DNA of 64,000 nucleotides from Candidatus Methanimicrococcus labiotermitis (GTDB lineage Archaea; Halobacteriota; Methanosarcinia; Methanosarcinales; Methanosarcinaceae): NCBI GenBank assembly GCA_009784005.1, contig WRCE01000006.1, positions 1 to 64,000 of the forward strand, read 5' to 3'. Shown piece by piece: positions 19,080 to 27,561 of this stretch (position 1 is its first letter; each line of letters starts with the position of its first letter). The notes under the pieces were generated by a model. It saw only the letters and a program-made list of their open reading frames with translations, ran no database searches and was not told where the DNA came from. The position numbers and the translations under genes were made by a program.

Positions 19080-19985
19080 ATGTCTTTATTTGCAGGCGCG
19101 ATCGTTTTGCCATTGTTTCAGGTCATTGCAGCTATAGTTTTTTTTATCGTCATCATTTTTATGTTGCTGTGTGTGATTTTTATGTTTGTTTCCGTTCCGG
19201 AAATTCGGGTTTTGTTCAAAGCGGCCCATTTCAAAAAATACGTGCTTTTTAATCATTCATCATATGCGGTCGCAAAGATTTCTGCCGTCAAAATATCAGA
19301 CGTCAGTCTCAAACCTCTTCAAAATGAGGCAAAATTCCGGCCGCGCGGCAAAGACGATGTTGAAAGGACTGATAAAATACGGTGGATCCATTCTCACGAG
19401 ATGACGCCTTATCCAATTTCGTCAACCACTGCGTACATTGTCGACAAATTCGTTGGTGCGCTCAAAAGTGCCGGTCTCAGTCCATCCATATCAAACATAG
19501 ACGCTATTCTGCGTTGCGGATTAGACGAATCTCAGATGATCGGTTATGTGGACGATTATATCACGGAAGAAAATCCGGTTTTGGATGCAGACGGCAATCC
19601 TACATTTGATGTAATTACAGACGCAGAAGGAAACGTCTTCAAGAAAGCAATTTTTGAACGCAAGGTCACTAAAAAAACATATCAGATGCAGGTTTCGGAC
19701 GATGAAATGGTAGAATTGAAGAAGCTGAAATTGAAATTGGAGATGACGTGGGTAGGAATTGATTCTGGCGGCTCTGATATTTTTTCGTATTCCCATTTAG
19801 GTCAAGTGGTCAATATTTTGATGGCCGGAACGCCGGCCACAGTTGACGATCTGCAACATATCGCAGAGAGACATGGCATTATGAAAAGCCGAATCGATAA
19901 CAAAAACCTCATGTTGTACGCGATCGTTGCCTTCATTCTGGTGATCGCCGGCGGGACGTTTTTACGCTTCGTGGGGGTCGTATGA
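19080..19985 (+). CDS. Membrane-anchored hypothetical virion-region protein
   Basis: 301-aa ORF with N- and C-terminal TM segments; stop overlaps next ATG. Confidence 0.65.
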   Translation: MSLFAGAIVLPLFQVIAAIVFFIVIIFMLLCVIFMFVSVPEIRVLFKAAHFKKYVLFNHSSYAVAKISAVKISDVSLKPLQNEAKFRPRGKDDVERTDKIRWIHSHEMTPYPISSTTAYIVDKFVGALKSAGLSPSISNIDAILRCGLDESQMIGYVDDYITEENPVLDADGNPTFDVITDAEGNVFKKAIFERKVTKKTYQMQVSDDEMVELKKLKLKLEMTWVGIDSGGSDIFSYSHLGQVVNILMAGTPATVDDLQHIAERHGIMKSRIDNKNLMLYAIVAFILVIAGGTFLRFVGVV

Positions 19986-20821
19986 CAGACGGAATGTACG
20001 AAACAAACGACATGGGTTTCGTTTACGCAATGCAGAGATGCATTGCGGATGTCTGTGATTCAACTGCGTGGTTGACAACAGCGATGGCCAGAAATTTTGT
20101 TGATGCGAATGGCCGTGTTACATACGACGACACGAGAGCCGAGGCTTATCAAAAATTTTTTTTTGACATCAATCGGATGTATCGTTATTGCGCAGAGATA
20201 TTGCCGGACGATCTGAAAAAGGAAGTCCGGGCTTACATTGAAAAAGAAAAACTCGTTTCTGCGCCGAACGCAATCAGCGTTGATTCCGCGGTCAGACTCG
20301 TTGAAAAAATGCAAGAACATGTTCAGCGCATGGGTTTGAAAAACACATTGGTTGACATCGATACGTTTGATTTTGAATGTTACCTGCAGTAGGTTGAAGA
20401 AGAGGAAGAGCAGGCAGAAACAAAAGTCGAAATGGTTGATGAGTATGATCCGTTTGATGATGCCATCGACATTGTTGGTTTTTCACAAAAATCGGAATAT
20501 GCCTACATGTTTACTAATTATACAAATCGCACGTTCCATCTGCTGAGTCACGGCAAGGTCGATGAGGCGATGTGTTTTTTTTATAACGTTCTCGGTGATT
20601 TTGCCGTTATTTTTGATAAAACATTTTTGAAAAATTGCATCAATATTCGAAACCGGATCGTTGTCGGGGATTTATCAAAAAGCGACTACATCAACGTTTA
20701 TCATTTGCAAAAAGCACAGTTTTCAAGATTGATGATTCGAGCGCATGTTTGTCTGCAGCCTGATGTTCATGACAACAGATTCCCGTCTTATGATCCTGCG
20801 CAGAAGCCGGGAGGAATATAA
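19982..20821 (+). CDS. Hypothetical structural-region protein with one in-frame TAG (20390-20392)
   Basis: ORFs 19982..20392 and 20432..20821 are in the same frame; read-through ...DTFDFECYLQ-[TAG]-VEEEEEQAETKVEMVDEYDPFDDAIDIVGFSQ.... The second ORF lacks an evident ribosome-binding site near its ATG. Confidence 0.7.
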
Positions 20822-20822
20822 A

Positions 20823-21692
20823 ATGAAATGGGTGCCGATTCATCATGCCGATTATCATTTTTCCGATGCGGTTGACATTATAGATTATTTGCGTCACAGG
20901 GTTGTTAATTATAACGAATCGTTTGATGTCAAAGTCGTCGCTAAAGAAAAAGGTAAAGGCAAATCCACAGTTGCCCTGTCTCTGTGTTTACGCTTCGATC
21001 CCAATTTCAAAGTTGACGAAAACATATCGTTCACTTCTACGGACTGGATCCAGATCTCCTCTCAAAAAGGACGCGGCTCAGCAATAATGATGGACGAACT
21101 CGGCACGCGTGTTTTTGCGTCGTCGCATCGCTGGAGCTCAGAGGACAATCAATCGATGTCAGACACAATACAGGTCAATAGAACAGATGGCCAGATCTTT
21201 GTCGCGACTACGTTGGACGAGATGCGTATGACGAACAGGATCAGAGACACATTCCCGGTCAACGTCTATCCTGAGCGTAAGATCACGGTCCGTAAAACTG
21301 TCGTGGATCCGGAAACCGGCCAAAAAACAACAAAAAATTACATGGCAATTCGATGCATCGTCAGGATTTCGAGAGAAGACATTTTTTATCAAAACGGCGG
21401 CAGGGATTTGCTCGTTTATCCGCGCTATACGGCCGGAGGAATCATCAAGAGAGTTATTTTGTACGCACCTCCCGAAGATGTTTTTTTGGCATACTCACAA
21501 AAACGAGACGATTTGAAGAACAAGCTGAAGGATGCGTTCCTCGCGAGGCAAAATGCCCGGTCGGCCTTAGAAGAAGGCCGGGGGAAGCCCGGCGGAGCCA
21601 AGGCTTCGGGGGCCAAGGCTGAAGGGGCGGCGAAGGTTAACGCACGAATCCGCGAGAAGATTACAGGGGGATCTTCAGCTGCTACATCATAA
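20823..21692 (+). CDS. P-loop ATPase, candidate genome-packaging/virion ATPase
   Basis: Start refined to ATG 20823; Walker A KEKGKGKSTVALSL, Walker B-like SAIMMDELG. Confidence 0.7.
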   Translation: MKWVPIHHADYHFSDAVDIIDYLRHRVVNYNESFDVKVVAKEKGKGKSTVALSLCLRFDPNFKVDENISFTSTDWIQISSQKGRGSAIMMDELGTRVFASSHRWSSEDNQSMSDTIQVNRTDGQIFVATTLDEMRMTNRIRDTFPVNVYPERKITVRKTVVDPETGQKTTKNYMAIRCIVRISREDIFYQNGGRDLLVYPRYTAGGIIKRVILYAPPEDVFLAYSQKRDDLKNKLKDAFLARQNARSALEEGRGKPGGAKASGAKAEGAAKVNARIREKITGGSSAATS

Positions 21693-21709
21693 GGGAGGGG
21701 TGTCATAAA

Positions 21710-22195
21710 TTGAACGACAAGTTTTTAACGCCTGCTCGAAGCGACTGTTTTACATTTGACAGCAGTGATAATGACGTTAATCGCCTAGTATCGATATCCG
21801 CGTCATATAATCTCTCAAAACTGCAGATCCTTTCTGCGCTGTTACTCTTAGAGGAGCTCGGCGCGGAATCAACGAGCGAATCAGTCTCTGTTTTGTCCGG
21901 CGTTAGTGTCGAAACTGTATGTCAGCTCGTGTATAGGTATGAAAAACACGGATTGCTGACACGCAAACTATTAAGGAGAAAAAACAGGCTTGTCCGTGGA
22001 CGGTTGTATAAATATGAAATTACAAAGCATGGAATCGAAACGCTAGACGAATTGATGGACCGGATGGAAAAAGGGCTGACGCTCAATCTCAGATGTCAAT
22101 ATCCTGTTGATTACAGCGAGCTTGTGATCCTGCCCGGGCTCGAGGACGATCTACGACAAAAAATTTATGGCAAAGAAATGGAGGTTTCGCAATGA
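21710..22195 (+). CDS. Winged-helix transcriptional regulator
   Basis: TTG start; LSKLQILSALLLLEELGAES...VETVCQLVYRYEKHGLLTRKLLRRKNRLVRGRLYKYEITKHGIETLDEL. Confidence 0.65.
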   Translation: MNDKFLTPARSDCFTFDSSDNDVNRLVSISASYNLSKLQILSALLLLEELGAESTSESVSVLSGVSVETVCQLVYRYEKHGLLTRKLLRRKNRLVRGRLYKYEITKHGIETLDELMDRMEKGLTLNLRCQYPVDYSELVILPGLEDDLRQKIYGKEMEVSQ

Positions 22196-22470
22196 TCAGA
22201 ATTGTTAACGGTTTCATTCTCATGCTGTTGTCCGCCGTTATTACCATCATCTTTTACTTTGCGTTTTCGCCTGTTTTTGAGGTATTACGCGTGATGCGCG
22301 AATCTCTCCTCCTCAGTGATAATATTTTTTTCACAGCCGGCCTGCAAAAAACAATCACGTTTTTATGGGACAGTGGCTGGGTTTGGTTTGTCTCATTCTT
22401 GATCATTTATGCCGTTTTGGCGGTTTTTGTTCAGCTGTTTTTGCGAGAAGAGAGGAGTGGTTATTATTGA
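22192..22470 (+). CDS. Small membrane protein
   Basis: 92-aa ORF, two TM segments, overlaps preceding stop. Confidence 0.6.
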   Translation: MIRIVNGFILMLLSAVITIIFYFAFSPVFEVLRVMRESLLLSDNIFFTAGLQKTITFLWDSGWVWFVSFLIIYAVLAVFVQLFLREERSGYY

Positions 22471-22784
22471 TTCCGTTGTCCAAGATCCTCAATGATCGAA
22501 GAGCTGCATCTTATGGATCTGCAGGATTTTTTATCATGCTCGTTTTTTGTCTGCTTGTTGGGGCGTTTATCTGGATCGTCCTGTCTCCACTATTTGCTTC
22601 ACTTAACGTGCAAGCGGCCGGTCTCTACAGCGGCCCATTGTCTCATTATTACCCCGACAACGTCCGGCAAAACACAGTCTGGATTTTCCAGTTTATCTGG
22701 TTTTCAATTGTTCTGTTTTTCATTTTCGTTGTCGGCTACTACCTAAAAGGATATTTGCAACCATGGATGAGAGGATATAAATGA
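22467..22784 (+). CDS. Small membrane protein
   Basis: Start refined to TTG 22467 (TTGA overlap), LIPLSKILNDRRAASYGSAGFFIMLVFCLLVGAFIWIVLSP...; two TM segments. Confidence 0.55.
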   Translation: MIPLSKILNDRRAASYGSAGFFIMLVFCLLVGAFIWIVLSPLFASLNVQAAGLYSGPLSHYYPDNVRQNTVWIFQFIWFSIVLFFIFVVGYYLKGYLQPWMRGYK

Positions 22785-23887
22785 TAGATTCAAAATTTGT
22801 AGGGATTGCGATCAGCGCTGTTTTCGCAATTATTTTATGTGGTGCTCTCCTCACTGTCGGTTTGAGCGTTAATGCAGGTCTCAATGACAACAGTTTTACT
22901 ACTATCGAAGAGAGGGAAATCATTTATTTTTATCAAGATATAAAATTAACAGTCACGGAAACCGACATGTTAGGGGAAAAATGCACTGTAAAAATTGATG
23001 TCGAACATAAATCCGGCATGTTGCCGGATTTTTCAAACGTGTATTTTATTGATAAAAATGGACAACGGTTGCCGATTTATCGTGATCAAAATTCTACTAC
23101 AGACAATATTCGTTCTGTTTTTTATATATACATTGATTCAGTTTCTCAAAACATCGATTTGAAAATGGTATGGGACAAAGATTCTGTTGATCAGAATGAT
23201 AATGTTTTTTTGGCCCGTTATGGCTATTGGACACACCGAGCATCAAATAACCCTGATGTCAATCAAAACACATCTCTATATGGCGTCGGCAACGCTAAAA
23301 TTTCGCGTTACACACACCTAGATTTAACTTTCTTCATGATGGAATATTATTATGGTTACCCTTCTCAGGATATTTTATTCCAAACCAACCCTCATGTCTC
23401 TTTTTCAATGTTTAATGTACCAGATGATTTAATTAATCAACCATATCGTTTCGTATTGCAGGTTGGTAACAACTATGGTCAATTTCCGATTGGTCCATAT
23501 ATTGGTGACCCGATTCGATTAACTTTATCCAGCAATCAGACTGAATGCAGGATGGATGTTGAGTATCTGTTTACTTTGAATTATAGCATAACAGGGGTAT
23601 CATTTCCTGACAGAATAATACTAAATTCCGATTATGGTTATATATGGAGGGCATACATATATAACTCAACTAATTACACAACCCACTTTGATAATGTCAA
23701 AACATTTGATAATGTTACAACAGTTGTAGTCGATTCCGCGTTCAATGATGCACGATATTCGGTCATCCGCGGCTCATTTTCAGCCTACGAAATGGCCAGC
23801 ATAATTCCATTTATCATGGTTATCAGCGGGATCATATTACTCATGATTGCGATTTTTGGAGGTTTTTTCTATTATTCCAAAGATTGA
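22781..23887 (+). CDS. Coat-protein paralog with large ectodomain inserted between the two TM helices
   Basis: N-term FVGIAISAVFAIILCGALLTVGLSVNAGLNDNS and C-term YSVIRGSFSAYEMASIIPFIMVISGIILLMIAIFGGFFYYSKD match the ends of the 17886 protein; ~250 aa between. Confidence 0.7.
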   Translation: MIDSKFVGIAISAVFAIILCGALLTVGLSVNAGLNDNSFTTIEEREIIYFYQDIKLTVTETDMLGEKCTVKIDVEHKSGMLPDFSNVYFIDKNGQRLPIYRDQNSTTDNIRSVFYIYIDSVSQNIDLKMVWDKDSVDQNDNVFLARYGYWTHRASNNPDVNQNTSLYGVGNAKISRYTHLDLTFFMMEYYYGYPSQDILFQTNPHVSFSMFNVPDDLINQPYRFVLQVGNNYGQFPIGPYIGDPIRLTLSSNQTECRMDVEYLFTLNYSITGVSFPDRIILNSDYGYIWRAYIYNSTNYTTHFDNVKTFDNVTTVVVDSAFNDARYSVIRGSFSAYEMASIIPFIMVISGIILLMIAIFGGFFYYSKD

Positions 23888-26612
23888 GATTGAGTTGCGG
23901 TTTTCGTTGCTCTTCATTTTACTGATATTGTTTTTTTTGTCATTATCTCCAGCCGCCGGACAGCTGCCGTCAAACATAATCGACGGCAATCATTTTTGGC
24001 AAGAAATAACAATCGAGTCAGCCACAACTGTAAATGATGCATTGTTCCATATTTGGCTGCCATTCCCGCTCAACTACTCCGGGGCATTTGCCAGTTACAG
24101 ATTTTATGACGTGTCTGGAAATCCTGTCCCTCACCATGTTTTTAATATTACGACGGATGCTTCCAGTGTCTCGATCAGGGCAGATTTGTCTGCCGGCAAT
24201 AACACGTTTTATTTTACCGGCGGCAATCCGGATTTGGGGAATATCGGAACGCCGAATGTTTATGATTATTACAATTTTTCAGCACTTCTGTCTGATAATA
24301 ACGCAGTGTTTCCCACAGGCAGTTATAATTTCATTCAGTTATCGGCTAATCGGTCTGTTCTCGGAGCGGGGACGAGTCAGATGAATTTCACTTTTAGCAA
24401 TACATCTGACCCCTTAATTTTTCATCGTTACAATATTTTAAAACCCAGCAGCGGCGCGTGGAGCTTTAGATATTTTTGGAACAATACTGCGTCTTATCAG
24501 ATGCCCTACAATATGGGTGATTCTGGCACATCAATATCTAGTTTTTTAGTAGCGGATAACATAAACAGCTCAGGAACGACAATAAACATGATCGGCAGGC
24601 TAAACAGTTCCAGCGGCAATTTAAAACTATCTAACAGCACGGCCACAAATTTGTCTGCATCGATGTCGGGTTACAATCAAATGATTGTTTCTTGGACAAA
24701 TAATACTGCTTATGTAGATAATTTTATGATAGCGTCTGGCGTTTATACGCCCATCAACGTCATTTTTTCAGACGTTTTATTTACTGATCAGGCATCTGGT
24801 TTATACGTCGCTGTTATCGATGGCGCGGACGGAAATATATTAAACATGTCAGCTGCAGGTCATGGTCAGTTTATTTTGGGTGGAACACTGAGGACGTATA
24901 TTATTTCGGCAAATTTGCTGCAGCATAATTTATCCGGCAATAGCAGCAACAATATTAATGCGTACACGTCAATAACAATCGATCCATTGTCACGCAATCT
25001 AACATACACATTTTTAGATGGGATTTTTGACGGGATGAATGCTGTCGTTTATATACCCGAATCCGAAATTCGGCGCAACTCTGCGATGATGTTGCGTTTG
25101 AACAATCTTGCTCTTAATTATTCGATTGATGTTGGTGCAAACATGTATAACGTCACCCTTACTAACAAAGTACATTATATCGAATTGCCTGCCATTCGCC
25201 GCGTATCGGATGACAGCAATTTTGGTGGCGTAACAGGAATTTATGGGATAGTCGTTGATTCGCGCGGCAATGCGATCGAAAACGTCCGCGTCACATATTA
25301 CATTTATCAAAACGGGACGCTTGTTAATATGTCTAATTCACAGCTGGGGGGTATGTTTGGGTATAGTAACGTTTTAGCCAATACGATGTATTACCTGACG
25401 TTCGAAAAGCCCGGGTATGCATCTAACACGACGGTTATTAACTCCGGGACAGTCAATCGTACGGTTTTCACCGGCAATATAATCATGACTCAATTGCATA
25501 ATATTTCGATATCAGTGGTTGATGAATCCGGAAATACTGTCAATAGTTTTACTGCATTTCTTGGACCGGGACAAACAATCAGATCCACAGATAACGGCAC
25601 TGTGCGTTATAACGAAGTGCGCGAGGGCGAAACTGAGGTCATAATTCAAGCACATGGAATCTCTCAGGTGACTCGGATGATTAATATCGGTGAAGGATCA
25701 ACGGATTTTATTTTGACCGTCACGCGAGACACATCAATCGAACACACTACGCCTCACTTTGTTCGTTTTTTTTATCGGACGATGACCGGCGTCCCTGTGA
25801 CCGGCCTCAATGTCGGTGTTTACAATGCAGACGGAACGACGCGTTTATTAAATGCCGTGACCGGATCTGACGGGTCCGTCGCGTATCAACTCAACCAAAC
25901 GCTGCAGTACAAATTCATCGCGTCAAACGCAGACACAACCGTCCACGAATTCACAGTGTACCCAAAAAGCTCGGAGTATGTCATCATCGTCGGCAGACAA
26001 ATCGTAGAATCGCCATCAGACGTTTTGACCAACACGATGTTTTCGGTCCGAGAGGAAGTGTCTGCGTCTCCGATTTCAGGTTTTATGGGAGCGTCAACGA
26101 CGTTTTCGGATTTTACAACCATAAACGTCAGCATGATATCAAACACGTCCGCGAATGTCAGATATCATATTATCGTTTATCGCGGCACTGAAATCTATTC
26201 TCAGCGGACAGGATCGTTTGTCGGCAGCCATACCGAATATTTCAGCGTCGAACGCGGTCATGTTTACACAACGTCAATCACTTTCACGGATCCGTCCGGC
26301 CAGACGAGGACGGTCAGCAGGACTTTGGATCTGTCCGGCGAGCGTGATGCGGCTCAGGTCAGATTTTCGATTCCCGGATTTTTTGAGCAGTGGCATTATT
26401 CGGTTTTGTGCGTTTTCCTTGTGCTTCTGACATCGTTTTCCATCAGCCAAAAAACAAAACGCATCGGCGGTCTGATCATTCCGGGTGAAATGATGCTGAT
26501 GGGGTATATTGGATGGATAAACATGACGGCCTTTGTCATTTGTATGATGGTCGCATCGGTGATCATGTCAATTGTTTATTTTGCAGAAAAAGTAGGGAAG
26601 GATGAACAATGA
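23847..26612 (+). CDS. Large membrane-anchored surface protein (DUF2341-like N-terminus, carboxypeptidase-regulatory-like domain); candidate spike/receptor-binding protein
   Basis: 921-aa ORF; signal peptide, FWQEITIESATTVNDALFHIWLPFPLN..., GIYGIVVDSRGNAIENVRVTYYIYQNGTLV..., C-terminal TM cluster. Exact start uncertain. Confidence 0.65.
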   Translation: MRFLEVFSIIPKIEIELRFSLLFILLILFFLSLSPAAGQLPSNIIDGNHFWQEITIESATTVNDALFHIWLPFPLNYSGAFASYRFYDVSGNPVPHHVFNITTDASSVSIRADLSAGNNTFYFTGGNPDLGNIGTPNVYDYYNFSALLSDNNAVFPTGSYNFIQLSANRSVLGAGTSQMNFTFSNTSDPLIFHRYNILKPSSGAWSFRYFWNNTASYQMPYNMGDSGTSISSFLVADNINSSGTTINMIGRLNSSSGNLKLSNSTATNLSASMSGYNQMIVSWTNNTAYVDNFMIASGVYTPINVIFSDVLFTDQASGLYVAVIDGADGNILNMSAAGHGQFILGGTLRTYIISANLLQHNLSGNSSNNINAYTSITIDPLSRNLTYTFLDGIFDGMNAVVYIPESEIRRNSAMMLRLNNLALNYSIDVGANMYNVTLTNKVHYIELPAIRRVSDDSNFGGVTGIYGIVVDSRGNAIENVRVTYYIYQNGTLVNMSNSQLGGMFGYSNVLANTMYYLTFEKPGYASNTTVINSGTVNRTVFTGNIIMTQLHNISISVVDESGNTVNSFTAFLGPGQTIRSTDNGTVRYNEVREGETEVIIQAHGISQVTRMINIGEGSTDFILTVTRDTSIEHTTPHFVRFFYRTMTGVPVTGLNVGVYNADGTTRLLNAVTGSDGSVAYQLNQTLQYKFIASNADTTVHEFTVYPKSSEYVIIVGRQIVESPSDVLTNTMFSVREEVSASPISGFMGASTTFSDFTTINVSMISNTSANVRYHIIVYRGTEIYSQRTGSFVGSHTEYFSVERGHVYTTSITFTDPSGQTRTVSRTLDLSGERDAAQVRFSIPGFFEQWHYSVLCVFLVLLTSFSISQKTKRIGGLIIPGEMMLMGYIGWINMTAFVICMMVASVIMSIVYFAEKVGKDEQ

Positions 26613-27025
26613 AACTAATAGCCGTGGCTCTCCTGTTGGCTCTGTTTTCGGCATCGTTGGGAGCAATAAATTCGTTTTCTGAGCTGTCCGGAGACAGCTG
26701 GATCATCGGCCAGACGGATCCAACGCTGCCACAGACCGACTGGGAGGTCGTTGTGCAGGATATGGATAACGAAAACAGGACCGGATTCATCGACGATGTG
26801 TTGAGTTATATGCGTGTTGCGATCCTGATCGGCAAGATGCTGCTATCTGCACTCAGTGGTGTGCTGTTTATTGGGCTGACGATTAACAGTATGTTTTACT
26901 ACGAGGTCAACGGCATCAATGTCGTTTCCTACATATCAATCGTGATCAACGTCGGTGTTTGGCTCATTTACATAATTGGACTTTATCAAATCAAACATGG
27001 TGACTCGATTAGGCACTATTGGTGA
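26609..27025 (+). CDS. Membrane protein with signal peptide
   Basis: 138-aa ORF overlapping ATGA. Confidence 0.6.
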   Translation: MKLIAVALLLALFSASLGAINSFSELSGDSWIIGQTDPTLPQTDWEVVVQDMDNENRTGFIDDVLSYMRVAILIGKMLLSALSGVLFIGLTINSMFYYEVNGINVVSYISIVINVGVWLIYIIGLYQIKHGDSIRHYW

Positions 27026-27029
27026 TATT

Positions 27030-27413
27030 ATGACGATTTTGCGTGTATTGCTGTTAATTTTGTTGTCGTTGTCGGCCGTCAATTTGTCAGTCGGCTACAT
27101 ACCTGACTTCGGTTTCGCCGAGGTGTTTGAAGGGTTGATTGAAGATGATTTGACGACTTTCGGTGTATTTGAGGCGATCAGCCAGCTCTACATGTCGAGG
27201 ATAGGCCAGTTGATTTTTTGGGGCGTGCTGTTTTCGGTGGTGTACATCGCTCTCCACGTCACGACAGGCGGAGCGTTCATCCCGGCTGTTGCATTTTCCG
27301 CCGTCGGGTTTATCGTCATTAACGTGCTGCCTCTTGAGTTGATGCCGGGTGTTAAATTAATCATAACGGTCGGGCTGTTTGTTGTTCCGATCTACGAATA
27401 TATCATGAAATGA
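27030..27413 (+). CDS. Membrane protein
   Basis: MTILRVLLLILLSLSAVNLSVGYIPDFGF...; start refined within ORF 26976..27413. Confidence 0.55.
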   Translation: MTILRVLLLILLSLSAVNLSVGYIPDFGFAEVFEGLIEDDLTTFGVFEAISQLYMSRIGQLIFWGVLFSVVYIALHVTTGGAFIPAVAFSAVGFIVINVLPLELMPGVKLIITVGLFVVPIYEYIMK

Positions 27414-27421
27414 GGAGAAAC

Positions 27422-27556
27422 ATGACAAATAAACCATACATCAAAATTACAATCTACGATAAATATGGCAATAAAACAAAATTGCAAGGCGATGACATCG
27501 GCAGAGAGTTGAAACACGCCAAAGAGATTTTTTACAGAAAAATTGCAGGAGGATAA
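27422..27556 (+). CDS. Small hypothetical protein (44 aa)
   Basis: MTNKPYIKITIYDKYGNKTKLQGDDIGRELKHAKEIFYRKIAGG*. Confidence 0.5.
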   Translation: MTNKPYIKITIYDKYGNKTKLQGDDIGRELKHAKEIFYRKIAGG

Positions 27557-27561
27557 AAGAA

